DNA from: Brachycybe producta
Lineage: Eukaryota > Arthropoda > Diplopoda > Playtdesmida > Andrognathidae
Length of the DNA stretch: 64,000 nt
NCBI GenBank assembly: GCA_036925085.1
Contig: JAUPFP010000002.1
Span: 9,721,821-9,785,820 of the forward strand
Reading direction: 5' to 3'
Shown: one piece after another, positions 13,428 to 24,050 of the stretch
Position numbering within the stretch: position 1 is the first letter of the stretch
How the letters are laid out: each line of letters starts with the position of its first letter
Made by a program: the position numbers and the translations under genes
The notes under the pieces: generated by a model
What the model was told of the DNA's origin: nothing
The model's database searches: none
Seen by the model: only the letters and a program-made list of their open reading frames with translations

Positions 13428-13770
13428 ATTTTGACCTAATGGAAACAGGCCATAAAATTGGGATTAAAAAATCCCAATTGCCGATTTCTCGTAATCTCTA
13501 ATCTTCTGGTAATTAGTTATTATTTTTTTATTATTTAATAAATAGTAAGAATTTTATTTAATTTTTAAAAATAAAATTGACCCGATCAAAATTGATTTTC
13601 ACTTCCAATTTTGGCCTAGTGGAAACAGGGCCATAAAATGTTTTATTTTTTTTTTCTACTTCCAAATTTGCTCTTTTTAATTCCTACTGCCGATTCCCCA
13701 ATAATCTCTAAACCCCTGGTGATTAGTTATCATTTTCTTTATTTAATACTAAGGATTTTAATTTTTTTTT
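13428..13770. repeat. Two-copy tandem duplication, ~180-210 bp
   Basis: GGAAACAGGCCATAAAA near 13441 recurs as GGAAACAGGGCCATAAAA near 13621. A CCGATT word followed by TAATCTCTAA and then TTAGTTAT recurs with the same order about 200 bp later. The copies are diverged and no coding frame is convincing. Confidence 0.6.
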
Positions 13771-13913
13771 TGAGGCGTTGGCAACAACAGCAACAAAAAA
13801 AGGTGTTATTCATTGAATAAACCCCCCCCCATTCCCAAACCTAACCTCCAAAAAAAAACTAGCTATAAGAATAATAGCAAGTTATAGGATTTATTTATAG
13901 GGTGTTTTTAGTA

Positions 13914-13944
<31 letters not shown>

Positions 13945-14697
13945 TGAAGAATAGAACCTAAAGTTTACTTTAACAAAAGTGTCTTGAAATCTTCAAACCC
14001 CAATTTCATCATCTCCTTTTTTTTTCTTCTTCTTTCTCCCCTTCTCCTCCTCCTCCTCCTCTCTTAGATTTTTCCTATTTTTCTCCGTCTTGTTAGCAAC
14101 ATTTGCAATAAGCTTATGAGGTAAAACTCGATGCGTGCGATGGGAATAGAGATTTAGGATTAAAGTAAAGGAAGAAGAAGAAGAAGAAGGAGGAGAAAAA
14201 ATGGAGTTTAGTGGTTTGAAAAGGGGAATTGTTAGAAGAAGATTTAGGGTGAGGTATGGAGAGGTAATGGTGGAGGGTAGGGAAGGTGGGTGAGGGTAAA
14301 GAAATCAGTTTAATGACGTGTCTTGTATAGAAATGTTGTGTTTAGAGTTTTAAGACTTCTAAGCATTGATGATGAGTTTTTCGTGACAAAAAAAAAGAAG
14401 AAGAGTATTGTCTTGATGGTGACAGTGTAAAAGGGATCTACTTCCAAATGGAGATTAACAAGCGGAAGTGGTTTCTCACCAAGTGGAAGTAGTTGTATGT
14501 GTGTCTATTGGGTGAAATTTAATGGTGTCTTTTTTTTTGGGGGGGGGATGTGTGTCTCCTATGTGTGTTGTGAAAAAAAAAGCCTCCAATTGTTAATTGG
14601 CTCAGGTGATTTATAAAACTAGCTTCGTTTTTTTTGTGTGTTTTTTTCTTTCTTTAAAAACTGAATATTTTGTTTGAAATTTAACATATTTGATAAA
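13771..14697. other. Simple-sequence-rich DNA without a gene
   Basis: Contains GA, (TCC)n, (GAA)n and poly-T/poly-G blocks (14520-14547). Around 14440-14495, CTACTTCCA and GGAAGTAG words form small inverted pairs. No gene seen. Confidence 0.55.
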
Positions 14698-15032
14698 TAT
14701 GGCTCGAATTTTTGTGCAAAATATCAACGCAAGTGTTTCTCAATTTTTGGGCCCCAAGTGCCAATTGTTAAGTAATCATCATCATCATCATTAGAACAAC
14801 TGTAATTATGGCTTTTTATAATCAAAAAGGGTAGTTAGAGGCTAGAAGTTTGGTTATTATCAGTTGTTTCTAGTCTCTAACTAGTGTTTTTAATCTTTGT
14901 TCTTTTAAAAACACCATAATTATTGGTTGATCTAAACGGAGTGATTGTTACTTCATAATTGGCATTTGGGGGCCACAAATTGAGAAACATTTGCTTCTTG
15001 ATCTTTTGCATAAAAATCCGAACCCTAATAAT
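14698..15032. mobile_element. N-family foldback
   Basis: Starts with GGCTCGAATTTTTGTGCAAA and ends with GCATAAAAATCCGAACCC. Internal order matches other N copies: TTTCTCAATT, a CCAAGTGCCAATTGT word, (ATC)n, TAATTATG, TTAGAGGCTAG, and the inverse on the other side. Target duplication is not clear. Confidence 0.7.
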
Positions 15033-15074
15033 ACATTTGTAACACATTAACAAAGTTATTTAAGATGTTTCAAC

Positions 15075-15520
15075 TGATTTTTGGAATTCTAGTTATTTTT
15101 TGTATCAGAAACAACACTTAAAGAATAAATTGTGAAAGTGTATTAGAAACTAGAAAGGTACCGGAATCATTTATTAATATTTTCATGTTGGCATCTTTGA
15201 AAATAAACTTTGTATACTTAGGAGAGATTGAAAGTTGTCTAGAAACTAGAAGGGCAACTGAAACACTTAATGGTATTTTCATGTTGTCAAATATGGATCT
15301 GCTTAAAATTGGGTAATTTTCGAACTCACATAAAAAAGCTTATTTTGAAAGAAAATGCTCGTTTCTAAAACGGATTCAATTTTCTTTTAATTTAGATCTT
15401 AAAGACAGAATAATCAAGAGTTAGGGGAGGCGTTTACACTTTAAAGTTGAAAACCACATTAAGTATAATTGAGCTACTTTTCTAGTTTCTCAAAACACTT
15501 TCAGGTTTTCTTTAAATGTT
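15075..15520. repeat. Mosaic of F-family foldback pieces
   Basis: Two left-type ends (TAGAAACTAGAAAGG near 15145 and TAGAAACTAGAAGGG near 15238) and one right-type end (TTTTCTAGTTTCT near 15478) are mixed, with inner words TTTTCATGTTG and AAGCTTATTTTGAAA. Read as overlapping or rearranged F copies. Confidence 0.55.
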
Positions 15521-15750
15521 ATTTATGAAAGGTAGACTGGAAGAGAGTTCAAGGTACATTTGTACCTTTAAAACTGAACTTAATGGGCAAATTTTAAAAA
15601 AAAGACACGTGTCACTTGAACTTCAACTTGAACCCTTTGCAGAGGGTTCAAAATGTTAAGTTTACTTTTACATGTTTTTATTTCTGAGATATATTTCATC
15701 TTTAAAACATGAGGACATTTTTTTCTAAAAAGAAAAATCCTGTGCTAAAG

Positions 15751-15752
<2 letters not shown>

Positions 15753-15823
<71 letters not shown>
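15753..15823. repeat. (TA)n microsatellite
   Basis: About 70 bp of pure alternating TA. Confidence 0.97.
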
Positions 15824-15824
<1 letters not shown>

Positions 15825-16218
15825 TATATAATTAGTATTTATGATTATTATGGCTTGAGTTTTGTCTTGAGGGGTGGGGGGAAGGGGGTGGAGTCGAAGA
15901 ATAACTTAGTTTTCTAATTATGTCTTTGAAATATTCACGATGAAATGAAAATCGTGACCGACTATGCATGAAAAAGAAATAGAAGAAGGAAGAGGAGGAG
16001 GAGGAGGCGGAGAGGAAAAATCATATTTTGACTTGATTAGGAATTGAATATCCGTGAAATCGGCTTTCGATGATGATGATGATGACGCCATCCGGCTTTG
16101 TGGAGGGGAGTGCCGCCGCCTGGAATCCCTTCTTCCATAAGGGAAGGGGGGAACACGGCACCTTCCCTCCTCCCTTAACTATTTCTCTATATTTGCCTAT
16201 TTCACTTTCTATTTACAC

Positions 16219-16256
<38 letters not shown>

Positions 16257-16640
16257 ATACACAGAATATATTTATCTGTCTTTGATATGCCTCACTCAGT
16301 GTGATGATTACACCAAAAAAAGAGAAAGAGACATTCATTTCCACTGTGACATTTGATGTTAATAATATATGACATACTGAATATTAATTCCATGATGTGT
16401 AAAACGATATTTACTTATGAGAGAACAAGCCACAAGAATGTTGTTGCCACCACCACTGCCATTTCTAATGTTTCCAGTTTTTAGGATGATTTGTCATACA
16501 GATATATTAGAATAATAAAATCTGTACTATTTTTTATCTTTTTATGTTTCTATCATTGTAGAAAAATTCTGTATACGTTCTATTTTTCTAGTGAATTTCT
16601 TAAAATTATTAAAAAAATATTAAAGGCTATGTGTCATTAA
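15824..16640. other. DNA without a supported gene
   Basis: Holds a GGA/GAA block, a short GC-richer patch (about 16070-16175, with (GAT)n and several CpG), and a TC microsatellite at 16223-16252. The frame starting with five Met codons comes from the (GAT)n repeat and runs into the TC repeat, so I do not call it a gene. Confidence 0.5.
16223..16252. repeat. (TC)n microsatellite
   Basis: About 30 bp of uninterrupted TC. Confidence 0.94.
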
Positions 16641-17108
16641 TAATAGGCTCGAATTTTAATGCAAAATATCAAGCAACTCTTGTTGCCCAAGTGCCGATTG
16701 TGAAAACAGGCAGTTAGAAATAGGTGAAAACTTCAGTTGGCTCCGCCCTTGTTATGACGACCGGCAACTTCTAATTGGCTGGTTATAAAGTCTGAGGTCA
16801 CATGCTCCGTCCTTTTCAACTTCAAACCACATAACCAGCCAATTAGAAGTTGCCGGTCGTCATAACAAGGGCGGAGCCAACTGAAGTTTTCACCTATTTC
16901 TAACTTACCTGTATTGTGAAATAATCATCTTCATCATAAGGGCAACTGCAATTATGTTTTTTTTTCTAATCAAAAAAAGGCTGGGTAGAGGCTAGATGTC
17001 TGGTTGGAGTTCTAGCCTTTAACCAGTGTTTTTGATTGGAAAAAAACACAATTCACAATTCGTTCTTGGGCCACAGATGCTTGATATTGCATAAAAATCC
17101 GAGCCCTA
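16641..17108. mobile_element. N-family foldback split by an M MITE
   Basis: Ends TAGGCTCGAATTTTAATGC and GCATAAAAATCCGAGCCCTA are inverted copies. GTCATTAA occurs directly outside both ends (16633-16640 and 17109-17116), a clean 8-bp target duplication that suggests a hAT-type mechanism. The element is interrupted at 16706-16912 by a younger M copy. Confidence 0.8.
16706..16912. mobile_element. M-family MITE nested in N
   Basis: The 207-bp palindrome starts ACAGGCAGTTAGAAA and ends TTACCTGT. The 9-bp word ATTGTGAAA flanks both sides (16697-16705 and 16913-16921), and removing the element restores the continuous N-family sequence. A 9-bp duplication suits Mutator-like or Merlin-like transposases better than Tc1/mariner. 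No coding capacity. Confidence 0.9.
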
Positions 17109-17190
17109 GTCATTAAGATGGGTTTATGAACAGCTCATTTTTAGACTCGTAATTATTCTATCTATTCAGAAGCAAAATTAAGATACACTA

Positions 17191-17419
17191 GAAAGTGTTT
17201 TAGAAACTAGAAAGGTATAGTTCAATCACTTACTTAAAAGGTATTTTCTGGTTGACATCTTTTAAAATAAACTTTTTATAGACAAAAATTTAAAAAAAAA
17301 AAAATATCGTCTGCTTAAAGTTGAGTTATTTTTGAGCTCATAAAAAGCTTATTTTGAAAAATATAAACATGAAAATTCCTTTTAAGTGATTACCCTCCTA
17401 GTTTCTAAAAAAAACTTTC
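17191..17419. mobile_element. F-family foldback
   Basis: Left GAAAGTGTTTTAGAAACTAG and right CTAGTTTCTAAAAAAAACTTTC are inverted copies. Inner words TTTTAAAATAAACTTTTTAT and ATAAAAAGCTTATTTTGAAA also pair. No coding frame. Confidence 0.7.
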
Positions 17420-17489
17420 ATCGCGATCTTACCGACTGTTGGTATTCAAGCGAACCCTTGTGACACAATTACAAGTTACATAATCACAA

Positions 17490-17700
17490 AAAATTGTAAG
17501 TGTTTTAGAAACTAGAAGAGTAACTCAATCAATCTTAGGATATTTTCATGTTGATATTTTTTTTAATTAAGATTTTTATGTTAATTTTAATAAAAAATGA
17601 CTCAACTAAAAAGTTTTATTTGGAATGCAACAAGCAACAAGAAAATACTATTAAGTAGTTCGCCTTTCCGTTCTAGTTTCTAATACATTTTCAATTTTTC
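17490..17700. mobile_element. F-family foldback, second copy
   Basis: GTGTTTTAGAAACTAGAAG at the left pairs with TTCTAGTTTCTAATACATTT at the right. It lies about 70 bp from the previous copy in the same arrangement. Confidence 0.65.
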
Positions 17701-17941
17701 CTTAGTGTCGCTTCTGAAACTCTTACCATAACCATTTATTATTCTAGTCTCTATCAAGTTTTGAAGTATTTTTCTTTCTTAAAACGGTTATTTTCATTAA
17801 AAATGCATTTATTTTTTAACAAAAATTACATTTTACACATTATAAAGTTGAAAATTACTACTGGAATCATCAGAAATGTGTGTATTTACTAGTAAATTAG
17901 TGATTTTTTTTTCAAAATGGATATTGATTTTGCAGAATAAA
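17701..17941. other. AT-rich spacer
   Basis: No gene or clear repeat seen. Confidence 0.5.
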
Positions 17942-18376
17942 GCGGCAGTCACACTAGGCTGGTTTACAAGCCGGTGGTTGCTGCTGGCTATTAGCAGCAA
18001 CAGCAAGCACCAGCTGCTTTGGGTTCACACTTGTCCAGTCACTGCTGGTATTAGCAGTGCAAGTCATCCAATTACCGTCTTGCAAAAACACAAACTCTAA
18101 CAACAACCAACCCAAGCAGTGAAGTTTCAACTGCCCACTAGTGCCACTACTAGCAACACAAAGTTCACACTAGATGGCAGCAGCAGGAAGGGAGTCACAT
18201 GACCAGCTGGTAGCTGCTAAAGTTGGACATGTTCAACTTCACCAGCCGCTGTTAAAATCACTAGCCCGCTGGAGAAAGCAGCTGCTAGTAGCAGTTCAGA
18301 CTATGCTGCTAGAGCGCTACAACCAGCCAGCAGCAACCAGCGGCTGGGAAACCAGCCTAGTGTGACTGCGGCATTA
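17942..18376. mobile_element. W-family foldback, GCAGTCACAC ends
   Basis: GCAGTCACACTAGGCTGGTT at the left is matched by its complement at the right. The inside is rich in CAGC/GCTG triplets and is 70-80% similar by eye to 24834-25217. The frames here are open only because of CAG/CTG repeats. Target duplication is not clear. Confidence 0.75.
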
Positions 18377-19062
18377 CTAATTGAAAAAAGCGAGCTAGCA
18401 GTGATTGCCTATATACAGGAGGCAATTATTTGCATTTTTTTGCTTTCAGACAAATTTCAATAAGAAAAAAAAAAATCAGCAGCTGCGAGAAGTGAATTTG
18501 TTTCTTTGTTGTTTTTTTATATGAATTGAACAATGAACTTTGACAGGTTTTGATACACATGGAGAGGGTTAACTGTCACTCAACGTCACAGATTGACGTG
18601 AATAGTTAAATAGAAAGTAAACAAAAAAAACTAACAACCGGGTTGATGTTTCAAGTTTAGGTTAATTATTTTTTTTTCTTTTCGCTTATTCTAGTATTTT
18701 TTTTTTGTTTTTTAAAAAAAAAAGGTTGAACGTCTCTCACTCCTCTTATTCTTATCCCACGGCATATTTGCTCTTTTTTTAATTAACTTTGTCGCGTTTG
18801 CAACTGTGCAAATGTCGTGAATGTATAGCAATTACTCGATTTGATGGTGTAGCCAATAAACGCCAGTGTTTTAATGGTTTTGTCGTCAAGACACATACAT
18901 ATATACATGTATGTATATATATATATAATAATAAGTACATTTTAGAAAAAGGGTTCTGAGAAACTAATTGTTATAATTATAAGCAGGTTCATAGTCTTAA
19001 TTCTCAGAAGAGTAAACATATAAAGGGAGCCTTAGACGCCTTTGAAACTTAATATAGATTTC

Positions 19063-19104
<42 letters not shown>

Positions 19105-19309
19105 ACTTAAGAATATAAGGGGAAAAAAAGACAAAAAGTAACTTCATTAAAAAATTAAACACTTCTTGGTTCATAAGTTTCAATTAATTATTTCTTTGTA
19201 TGAATTTTTTTTTATGTTGTGATCGATTATATATCGATATTATCATTTTTACTTTCAGTGTTTTTATAAGGTTTTTTTTGGTAACAAGAGAAATTTCAGG
19301 TGTGTTAAG
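18377..19309. other. DNA without a supported gene
   Basis: Contains the AAAAAGCGAGCTAGCAGTGA word shared with 8.57 kb, poly-T tracts, a short TA repeat near 18900 and an AG microsatellite. Confidence 0.5.
19065..19102. repeat. (AG)n microsatellite
   Basis: About 38 bp of uninterrupted AG. Confidence 0.95.
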
Positions 19310-19483
19310 GTTGTCACACACTAGACAGGCTCGAATCGATTCGAGAGCCGGACGCATGCCGGTCGCTGTCTTCACAATTATCAGAGTCTTGTGTGGGTCA
19401 ACAAGTCCATTCTATGGTTTTTATTCAAACCGGCATTTTTCTTTTCGATTCGAAACGATGACGCCACTCGCCCTCCTCCCATA
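19310..19483. other. CpG-dense patch next to LINE 3' end
   Basis: Within 19329-19370 there are about eight CpG, including the palindromes TCGAATCGATTCGA and GCATGC in a CCGG context; a second TTCGATTCGAA lies near 19444. This contrasts with the CpG-poor surroundings. Function is unknown. Confidence 0.4.
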
Positions 19484-19743
19484 GAAATTCAATTCAATTC
19501 AATTAGATACACCTGCAATCAGCTTGAAAGCCATGTGGCAGGGGGGATTGCTCCCAATCACGACTGATTGTCATTATTTAAAAATAAGACATCACCACGA
19601 AACATCATAATCATCACAATCATCCTAACAAAGAACTATTCACAGGAAGAGAATTCCATAGTCTAACAACATTAGGAAGAAAAGACCAAAAATATGCATC
19701 AGTCCTAGCCATTAATTCTTTGAAAGTCTTTGAATGCCCAATG
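19484..19743 (-). mobile_element. Non-LTR retrotransposon 3' end
   Basis: On the minus strand a degenerate reverse transcriptase C-terminus is followed by a ~130-bp 3' region that ends in a (TTGAA)n-like tail at 19484-19500. Short tandem repeats at the 3' end are typical of CR1/L2/Jockey-type LINEs. The 5' side meets an M MITE at 19744; beyond 19950 I could not confirm a continuation. Confidence 0.6.
19620..19743 (-). pseudogene. LINE ORF2 C-terminal fragment
   Basis: The 40-codon minus-strand frame ends with RLWNSLPVNSSLLG and a stop. The Leu-Trp-Asn-Ser-Leu-Pro core preceded by a basic/aromatic stretch (ARTDAYFWSFLPN) is the typical C-terminus of many invertebrate non-LTR reverse transcriptases. 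The rest of the protein is absent, so it cannot be active. The clade is not resolved. Confidence 0.6.
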
Positions 19744-19949
19744 ACAGGCAGTTAGAAATCGGGGAGAACTTCAGTTGGTTCCGCCCTTCTTATGAGGACC
19801 GGCAACTTCGAATTGGTTGATTATGTAGTCTGACGTCACATGCTCCGCCCTTTTCAGCGTCGAACCACACAACAAACCAATTAGAAGTTGCCGGTCGTCA
19901 TAACAAGGGCGGAGTCAACTGAAGTTCTCTCCGATTTCTAACTGCCTGT
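19744..19949. mobile_element. M-family MITE beside LINE fragment
   Basis: Starts ACAGGCAGTTAGAAATCGGG and ends AACTGCCTGT. Internal words GACCGGCAACTTC, TGACGTCACATGCTCCGCCC and CCAATTAGAAGTTGCCGGTC follow the family pattern. No clean 9-bp duplication is visible at this site. Confidence 0.85.
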
Positions 19950-20260
19950 TAGAAATGTACTGACACTTCACACCGTCTTCCTTTTTTTTTTCACATGGCA
20001 AACTTTTAATTGCATTATCGCTATTTCTCTACACGTGCTCTCTCTCTTCACTTATATTGTGTTCTGGGTTAAGTTTGTCACGTGCTCATAATTAAGGTTG
20101 TTTTGGATGCTTTTAGAGCTAAAAGGTTGCATTCTATTTCAACTAATTGGTACGAGTGTAGTTGACCACCTATGGAGGTTGCAGGCGCCATCCACCTTAC
20201 ATTTAAACAAGTAGTTTCTATGGAGCCCTCTTAAATATAATTTGTAGCGAACTACAAAAT

Positions 20261-20264
<4 letters not shown>

Positions 20265-20350
<86 letters not shown>
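20265..20350. repeat. (TA)n microsatellite with ATCGAT caps
   Basis: About 86 bp of pure TA, bounded on each side by ATCGAT, so the whole block is a symmetric palindrome able to form a cruciform. Confidence 0.95.
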
Positions 20351-20355
<5 letters not shown>

Positions 20356-20745
20356 TAACCTCTGACATGTAATTTGAAAATTTTTTTTTCGTTAAAAAAG
20401 CGTAATTGTGGTTGCTGTATCCATTAGTGTTACTAATGGAAAGGTTTTTTTTTTTGGGTTGGCTTTTTTTTTTTTGGAAAAAAAAACTGTTTCTCTCTTG
20501 AAGTTGTACACTTTAATAGCAGCAAAATGGGTGACGTTTTCTCTCTTTGAGAGTAAATTTAACTTGTGTGTAGTACAAGTAGCATTTTAAACTAATAGTT
20601 CTCTTTTCTCTTTGCCAAAAGCAATTTAAGGGTTCTTTGTATGTGTGTCTGTGTCTATGTTTGTATTCTGGGTTTCTAAATGTGTGTGTTTGCTTTTTCA
20701 ACATTGCAGCAGCAACAGCCAACCCCATTATTATGACTTTTGATT

Positions 20746-20746
<1 letters not shown>

Positions 20747-20778
<32 letters not shown>
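20747..20778. repeat. (CA)n microsatellite
   Basis: About 32 bp of CA followed by an A run. Confidence 0.95.
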
Positions 20779-20782
<4 letters not shown>

Positions 20783-21015
20783 AAAAAAGTCATATGATTG
20801 TTTTTCAAACATTTCTGAACGGAAAAGGGAAATGAGAACAGAAAAAAAAAGACTAGAATTTTGAGCTCATTCTTTATTATTATTATATTTTTTTTACTAA
20901 GAATTTGTGATAAAACTGATGTAAGAAAGACAGGAAAAAAGAAAGGGTCACAAACAGAACATTATTTATTCATTAGACTTTAAGAAAAATTTAAGAAAAA
21001 AACATTTTCAACTTT

Positions 21016-21017
<2 letters not shown>

Positions 21018-21056
<39 letters not shown>
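21018..21056. repeat. (TC)n microsatellite
   Basis: About 39 bp of uninterrupted TC. Confidence 0.95.
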
Positions 21057-21063
<7 letters not shown>

Positions 21064-21149
21064 TCTCACATACTCTTTCTCTCGTATTATTTCATAACGA
21101 TTTTCTCTATTTTTCTTTCTTTTTGCATATTTACGAGTTTGAATTTCAT

Positions 21150-21396
21150 CTCTTTCTCTCTCTCCCTCTGTCTCTCTCTCGTTCTCTCTCTCTCCCTCTC
21201 CCTCTGCCTCTCTCCCTCTGTCTCTCTCTCGTTCTCTCTCTCTCCCTCTCCCTCTGCCTCTCTCCCTCTCCCTCTGCCTCTCTCTCTCCCTCTGTCTCTC
21301 ACTCCCTCTGTCTCTCTCTCTCCCTCTCTCTCTCTATCTCTCTCTATCTCTATCGCTCTCTCCCTTTGTCTCTCGCTCTCTCTCTCTCTCCCTCTG

Positions 21397-21431
<35 letters not shown>
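21150..21431. repeat. Pyrimidine tract with 50-bp tandem repeat
   Basis: Almost pure C/T for 280 bp, with rare G. A 50-bp unit beginning GTTCTCTCTCTCTCCCTC starts at 21181 and again at 21231. The Ser/Leu and Arg/Glu frames over it on both strands are artefacts of the repeat. Confidence 0.93.
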
Positions 21432-21436
21432 GTTTT

Positions 21437-21600
21437 TACTAGTGGGGTAAGCCGTCATAAATGACGAGAACAAAATTCACAGGCAATTGTGCCCAGCATT
21501 TGAATTTCTTTTCCTCCGCCCTTTTATGACGTCAGACCAAGTAACAAACTGATTAGAAATTGATGACATTCATAAAAGGGCGTCGTTTGAGAAATCGAGA
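21437..21600 (-). mobile_element. H element 3' end with M passenger
   Basis: On the minus strand the end reads CGTCATTTATGACG then GCTTACCCCACTAGT, that is a hairpin followed by CTAG/T as in Helitron 3' ends. Next to it (21479-21600) is a truncated M-like palindrome starting ACAGGCAATTGTGCCCAGC. The same order is seen at 49.6 and 63.8 kb. Confidence 0.6.
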
Positions 21601-22301
21601 TGGGAAAACACAGTTTTAACCCGTTTTGATTGATGATCAAGTTGAAACTCAGGTGTCTTAAAGTATTGCTTTGTTATATAAGCAATGTTTTTTAGAATAT
21701 GGCCTTAACAGTGATTATTTTTCAAAGATAAAAGTGAAAAATTTGTTTATAGTGAATAATAAATAATTTTTTTTATCTTAAAGGATTAACATATTTATTA
21801 AACAGATAGGAAAACCCTGTTTAAATTATTATTATTTTTTTCTAACTTATTTAATGCATCACAAACTGTTATAAGTCTTAATCTTTTTTTGAAATTTTCA
21901 ACCCAACAAATAAAAAAAGAAAAATGAACCAAAGAAGAAATAAGATGAAGATTATTATTATATGATGAAGTGGGCAAATCTTTGAAGCAATCACATTTCA
22001 CGGCCTGTTGATTGTGACGAGCAACAATATGATGGACACACAAAAAAAAACCCCAGAACAGAAGAAATATATGAAAGAAAAAAAAAGACACAAAAAATTG
22101 GATAAAATATTTTGAGTTAAGAAGAAAAAAAAATTGATTGAGAAAGAATGAAAAAGAGATTTTTTTTTTCTGAGGTGCGTTTGGGTACTTTGGGTATATT
22201 GTTCGTTGGGTGAGTAGGTGAAAAAAAAAGGGTATTTGTCTCTAGAAAAACATCCAGAAAAAAAAGGGCTGAATTTGTAAGAAACAATCTGGATGAATGT
22301 G

Positions 22302-22332
<31 letters not shown>

Positions 22333-22930
22333 TATGTGAATCTATAAGGAATTGGTATAACTCAAGAAGTATATAAGAAAAAAAAATATATAAAAGAATG
22401 AAGAAGTAAGATGAAAAAAAAAAAAAAATAGGTGACGGTAAATTTCACTGACGCATTCGGTGAAGATTACGACATCACTCAAATGTCTCGTTAGAAATGG
22501 TTGTGGCATTTGACATTTTGCCCGAATTGAAACAAGAGAAAGTGAATTGGAACAGAGAAAGGGATCGGAGGCTAAAGGGAACTCAAAGGGTGAATTTGAC
22601 GAAGAGAGAGAGGTGAGGTTGGTGTTGGGTGAAAAGTTAGTTTTATTTAAAAAAAAATGGATTCTTATGTATTTGAATGGAGAAAAAGCAAAAAAAAAAA
22701 ATGGGGAGAACAGAGAATGTGTGGAAGAAGATTGTTATCAACATCTTAAGAGGATGAAAACGTTAATTAACTAGGCGCGCGCGCGCAATGTTATATTGGG
22801 ATATTTGCCAACATTAACTTCATTTTTTTTGGGGGGGGGGAAGGGGAAATCATCTCTTAAAAACTAGAAAAAAAAATAAATGTTTCTCCTTTAATGAAAA
22901 ATACTTCTGGAATAAATAATAATAATAATT
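21601..22930. other. DNA without a supported gene
   Basis: AT-rich with A-runs, a TC microsatellite (22305-22332), a GCGCGCGCGC run near 22775 and a poly-T/poly-G junction near 22825. The 75-residue forward frame at 22547 is Lys/Glu rich with no recognisable domain. Confidence 0.5.
22305..22332. repeat. (TC)n microsatellite
   Basis: About 28 bp of uninterrupted TC. Confidence 0.94.
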
Positions 22931-23238
22931 AAAGCTCAGATTTTTATGCAAAATATCAAGAAGCACAAACGTTTCTCAATTTGTGGCCCAAGTGCCAATT
23001 GTGAAGCTAACTATCGTCATCATCATTGGAGCAACTACAAAAGCTAGTTAGAGGCTAGATGTCTGGTTACTATCAGTTGTCAACTAAAAAGTTCTAGCCT
23101 TTAATCAATGTTTTTGATTGAAAAAATCTATAATTGTTAATTGATCTAAACGGGATTGTTACTTCACAATTGGCTCTTTGCGTCACAGATTGAGAAACAG
23201 TTGCTTCTTGATATTTTGCATAAAAATCCGAGCCTTAA
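22931..23238. mobile_element. N-family foldback
   Basis: Begins AAGCTCAGATTTTTATGC and ends GCATAAAAATCCGAGCCTT. Inner arms TTAGAGGCTAGATGTCTGG and TAATTGTTAATTGATC match other N copies. Flanks are TAAT-rich, so the target duplication cannot be read. Confidence 0.7.
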
Positions 23239-23336
23239 TAAAAATAATATTAATTGTAATAAATTATGACAATAGCAATAATCTGTAGTAGTTTCTTATT
23301 TTTTGGTGTTACACTGTACTTAAGGAGTTTTAAAGT

Positions 23337-23515
23337 GTAAACGCACCTCGAACTCTGATTATTCTGTCTTTCGGGTACAAAATAACAAGAAACTAGAAAG
23401 TGTTTTTAGAAACTAGAAGGGTAGCTCAATCACTTAATAGGATTCTCACGTTATATTAGATATTTTTTCAAAATAAGCTTTTTATGTTAGTTTGAAAATG
23501 ACCCAACTTTAACAC
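23337..23515. mobile_element. F-family, left half
   Basis: Contains TCTGATTATTCTGTCTTTCG, a doubled GAAACTAGAA word (about 23391 and 23406), AGGGTAGCTCAATCACTTAA and AAAATAAGCTTTTTATG. The mirror half is missing or decayed. Confidence 0.6.
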
Positions 23516-23564
23516 TTAACACTTAACAAGCTTTTTTAAATGTTTTCTATAAAATAGTTTATTT

Positions 23565-24050
23565 TGAACAATTAAAAAAACTCAACCTTAAGCTAAAAAG
23601 CCTCATTTTGCATAGAATCTGATTATGAAATGATTTTTTTATATTCAAAATTCAGTAGACGATATTTTAATTTCAATACTTCTTAAGTAGAAATGAGTCG
23701 TTTTAGGAGTGAAATGTTTCTCCTGTGGTTAGGCAATCACTGCAAACATTACTAAGGTTATGGTTGTTGCTTTGAATTTTACCAAACTGAAGTCAGAAAA
23801 AAAAAAAATAGTTTCCGCTACATTTCTGCTTTCTGTCGCGTTAAAATGTTCTCACACATTACAATAAAAAAAAAACATTCCAAAGGAATGAGGTGGAGGA
23901 GTCACAAAGAATGGTGCATCTAAAGGGCGGTTTCCTATTGGCTGATAAAATTCAATTTCACTTGGCAGAATAGAAAAAGTTAAAACAATGTCTGTCTAAT
24001 TTTTAGGGTCAAATAAAGAATAAATTTAGAAACATAGAAAAATCGAATTC
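23565..24050. repeat. Q-family dispersed repeat
   Basis: Shares ordered words with 46075-46680: AAAAAGCC, AATTCAGTAGACGA, ACTTCTTAAGTA, GGCAATCACTGCAAACATTA, CGCTACATTT followed by TTCTGTCGCGTT, and a TATTGGCTGATAAAA word. Inverse-orientation relatives lie at 29.6-30.1 and 33.4-33.9 kb. No coding capacity seen. Confidence 0.55.

Larger units (their letters stand above)
19950..21017. other. DNA without a supported gene
   Basis: Mostly AT-rich DNA with TA and CA microsatellites. No coding frame survives removal of simple repeats. Confidence 0.55.

Noticed and set aside
16070-16285. 71-residue frame starting with five Met codons
   Set aside because: The start is a (GAT)n repeat and the end a TC repeat; the only unique part is ~30 codons without a recognisable motif or splice sites.
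17876-18365. Two open frames (74 and 63 residues) with Ala/Leu/Gln-rich sequence
   Set aside because: They fall within the W foldback and are open because of CAGC/GCTG repeats.
21015-21473. 149-residue forward and 128-residue reverse frames
   Set aside because: Both are translations of the TC/GA microsatellite, with Ser/Leu or Arg/Glu alternation only.
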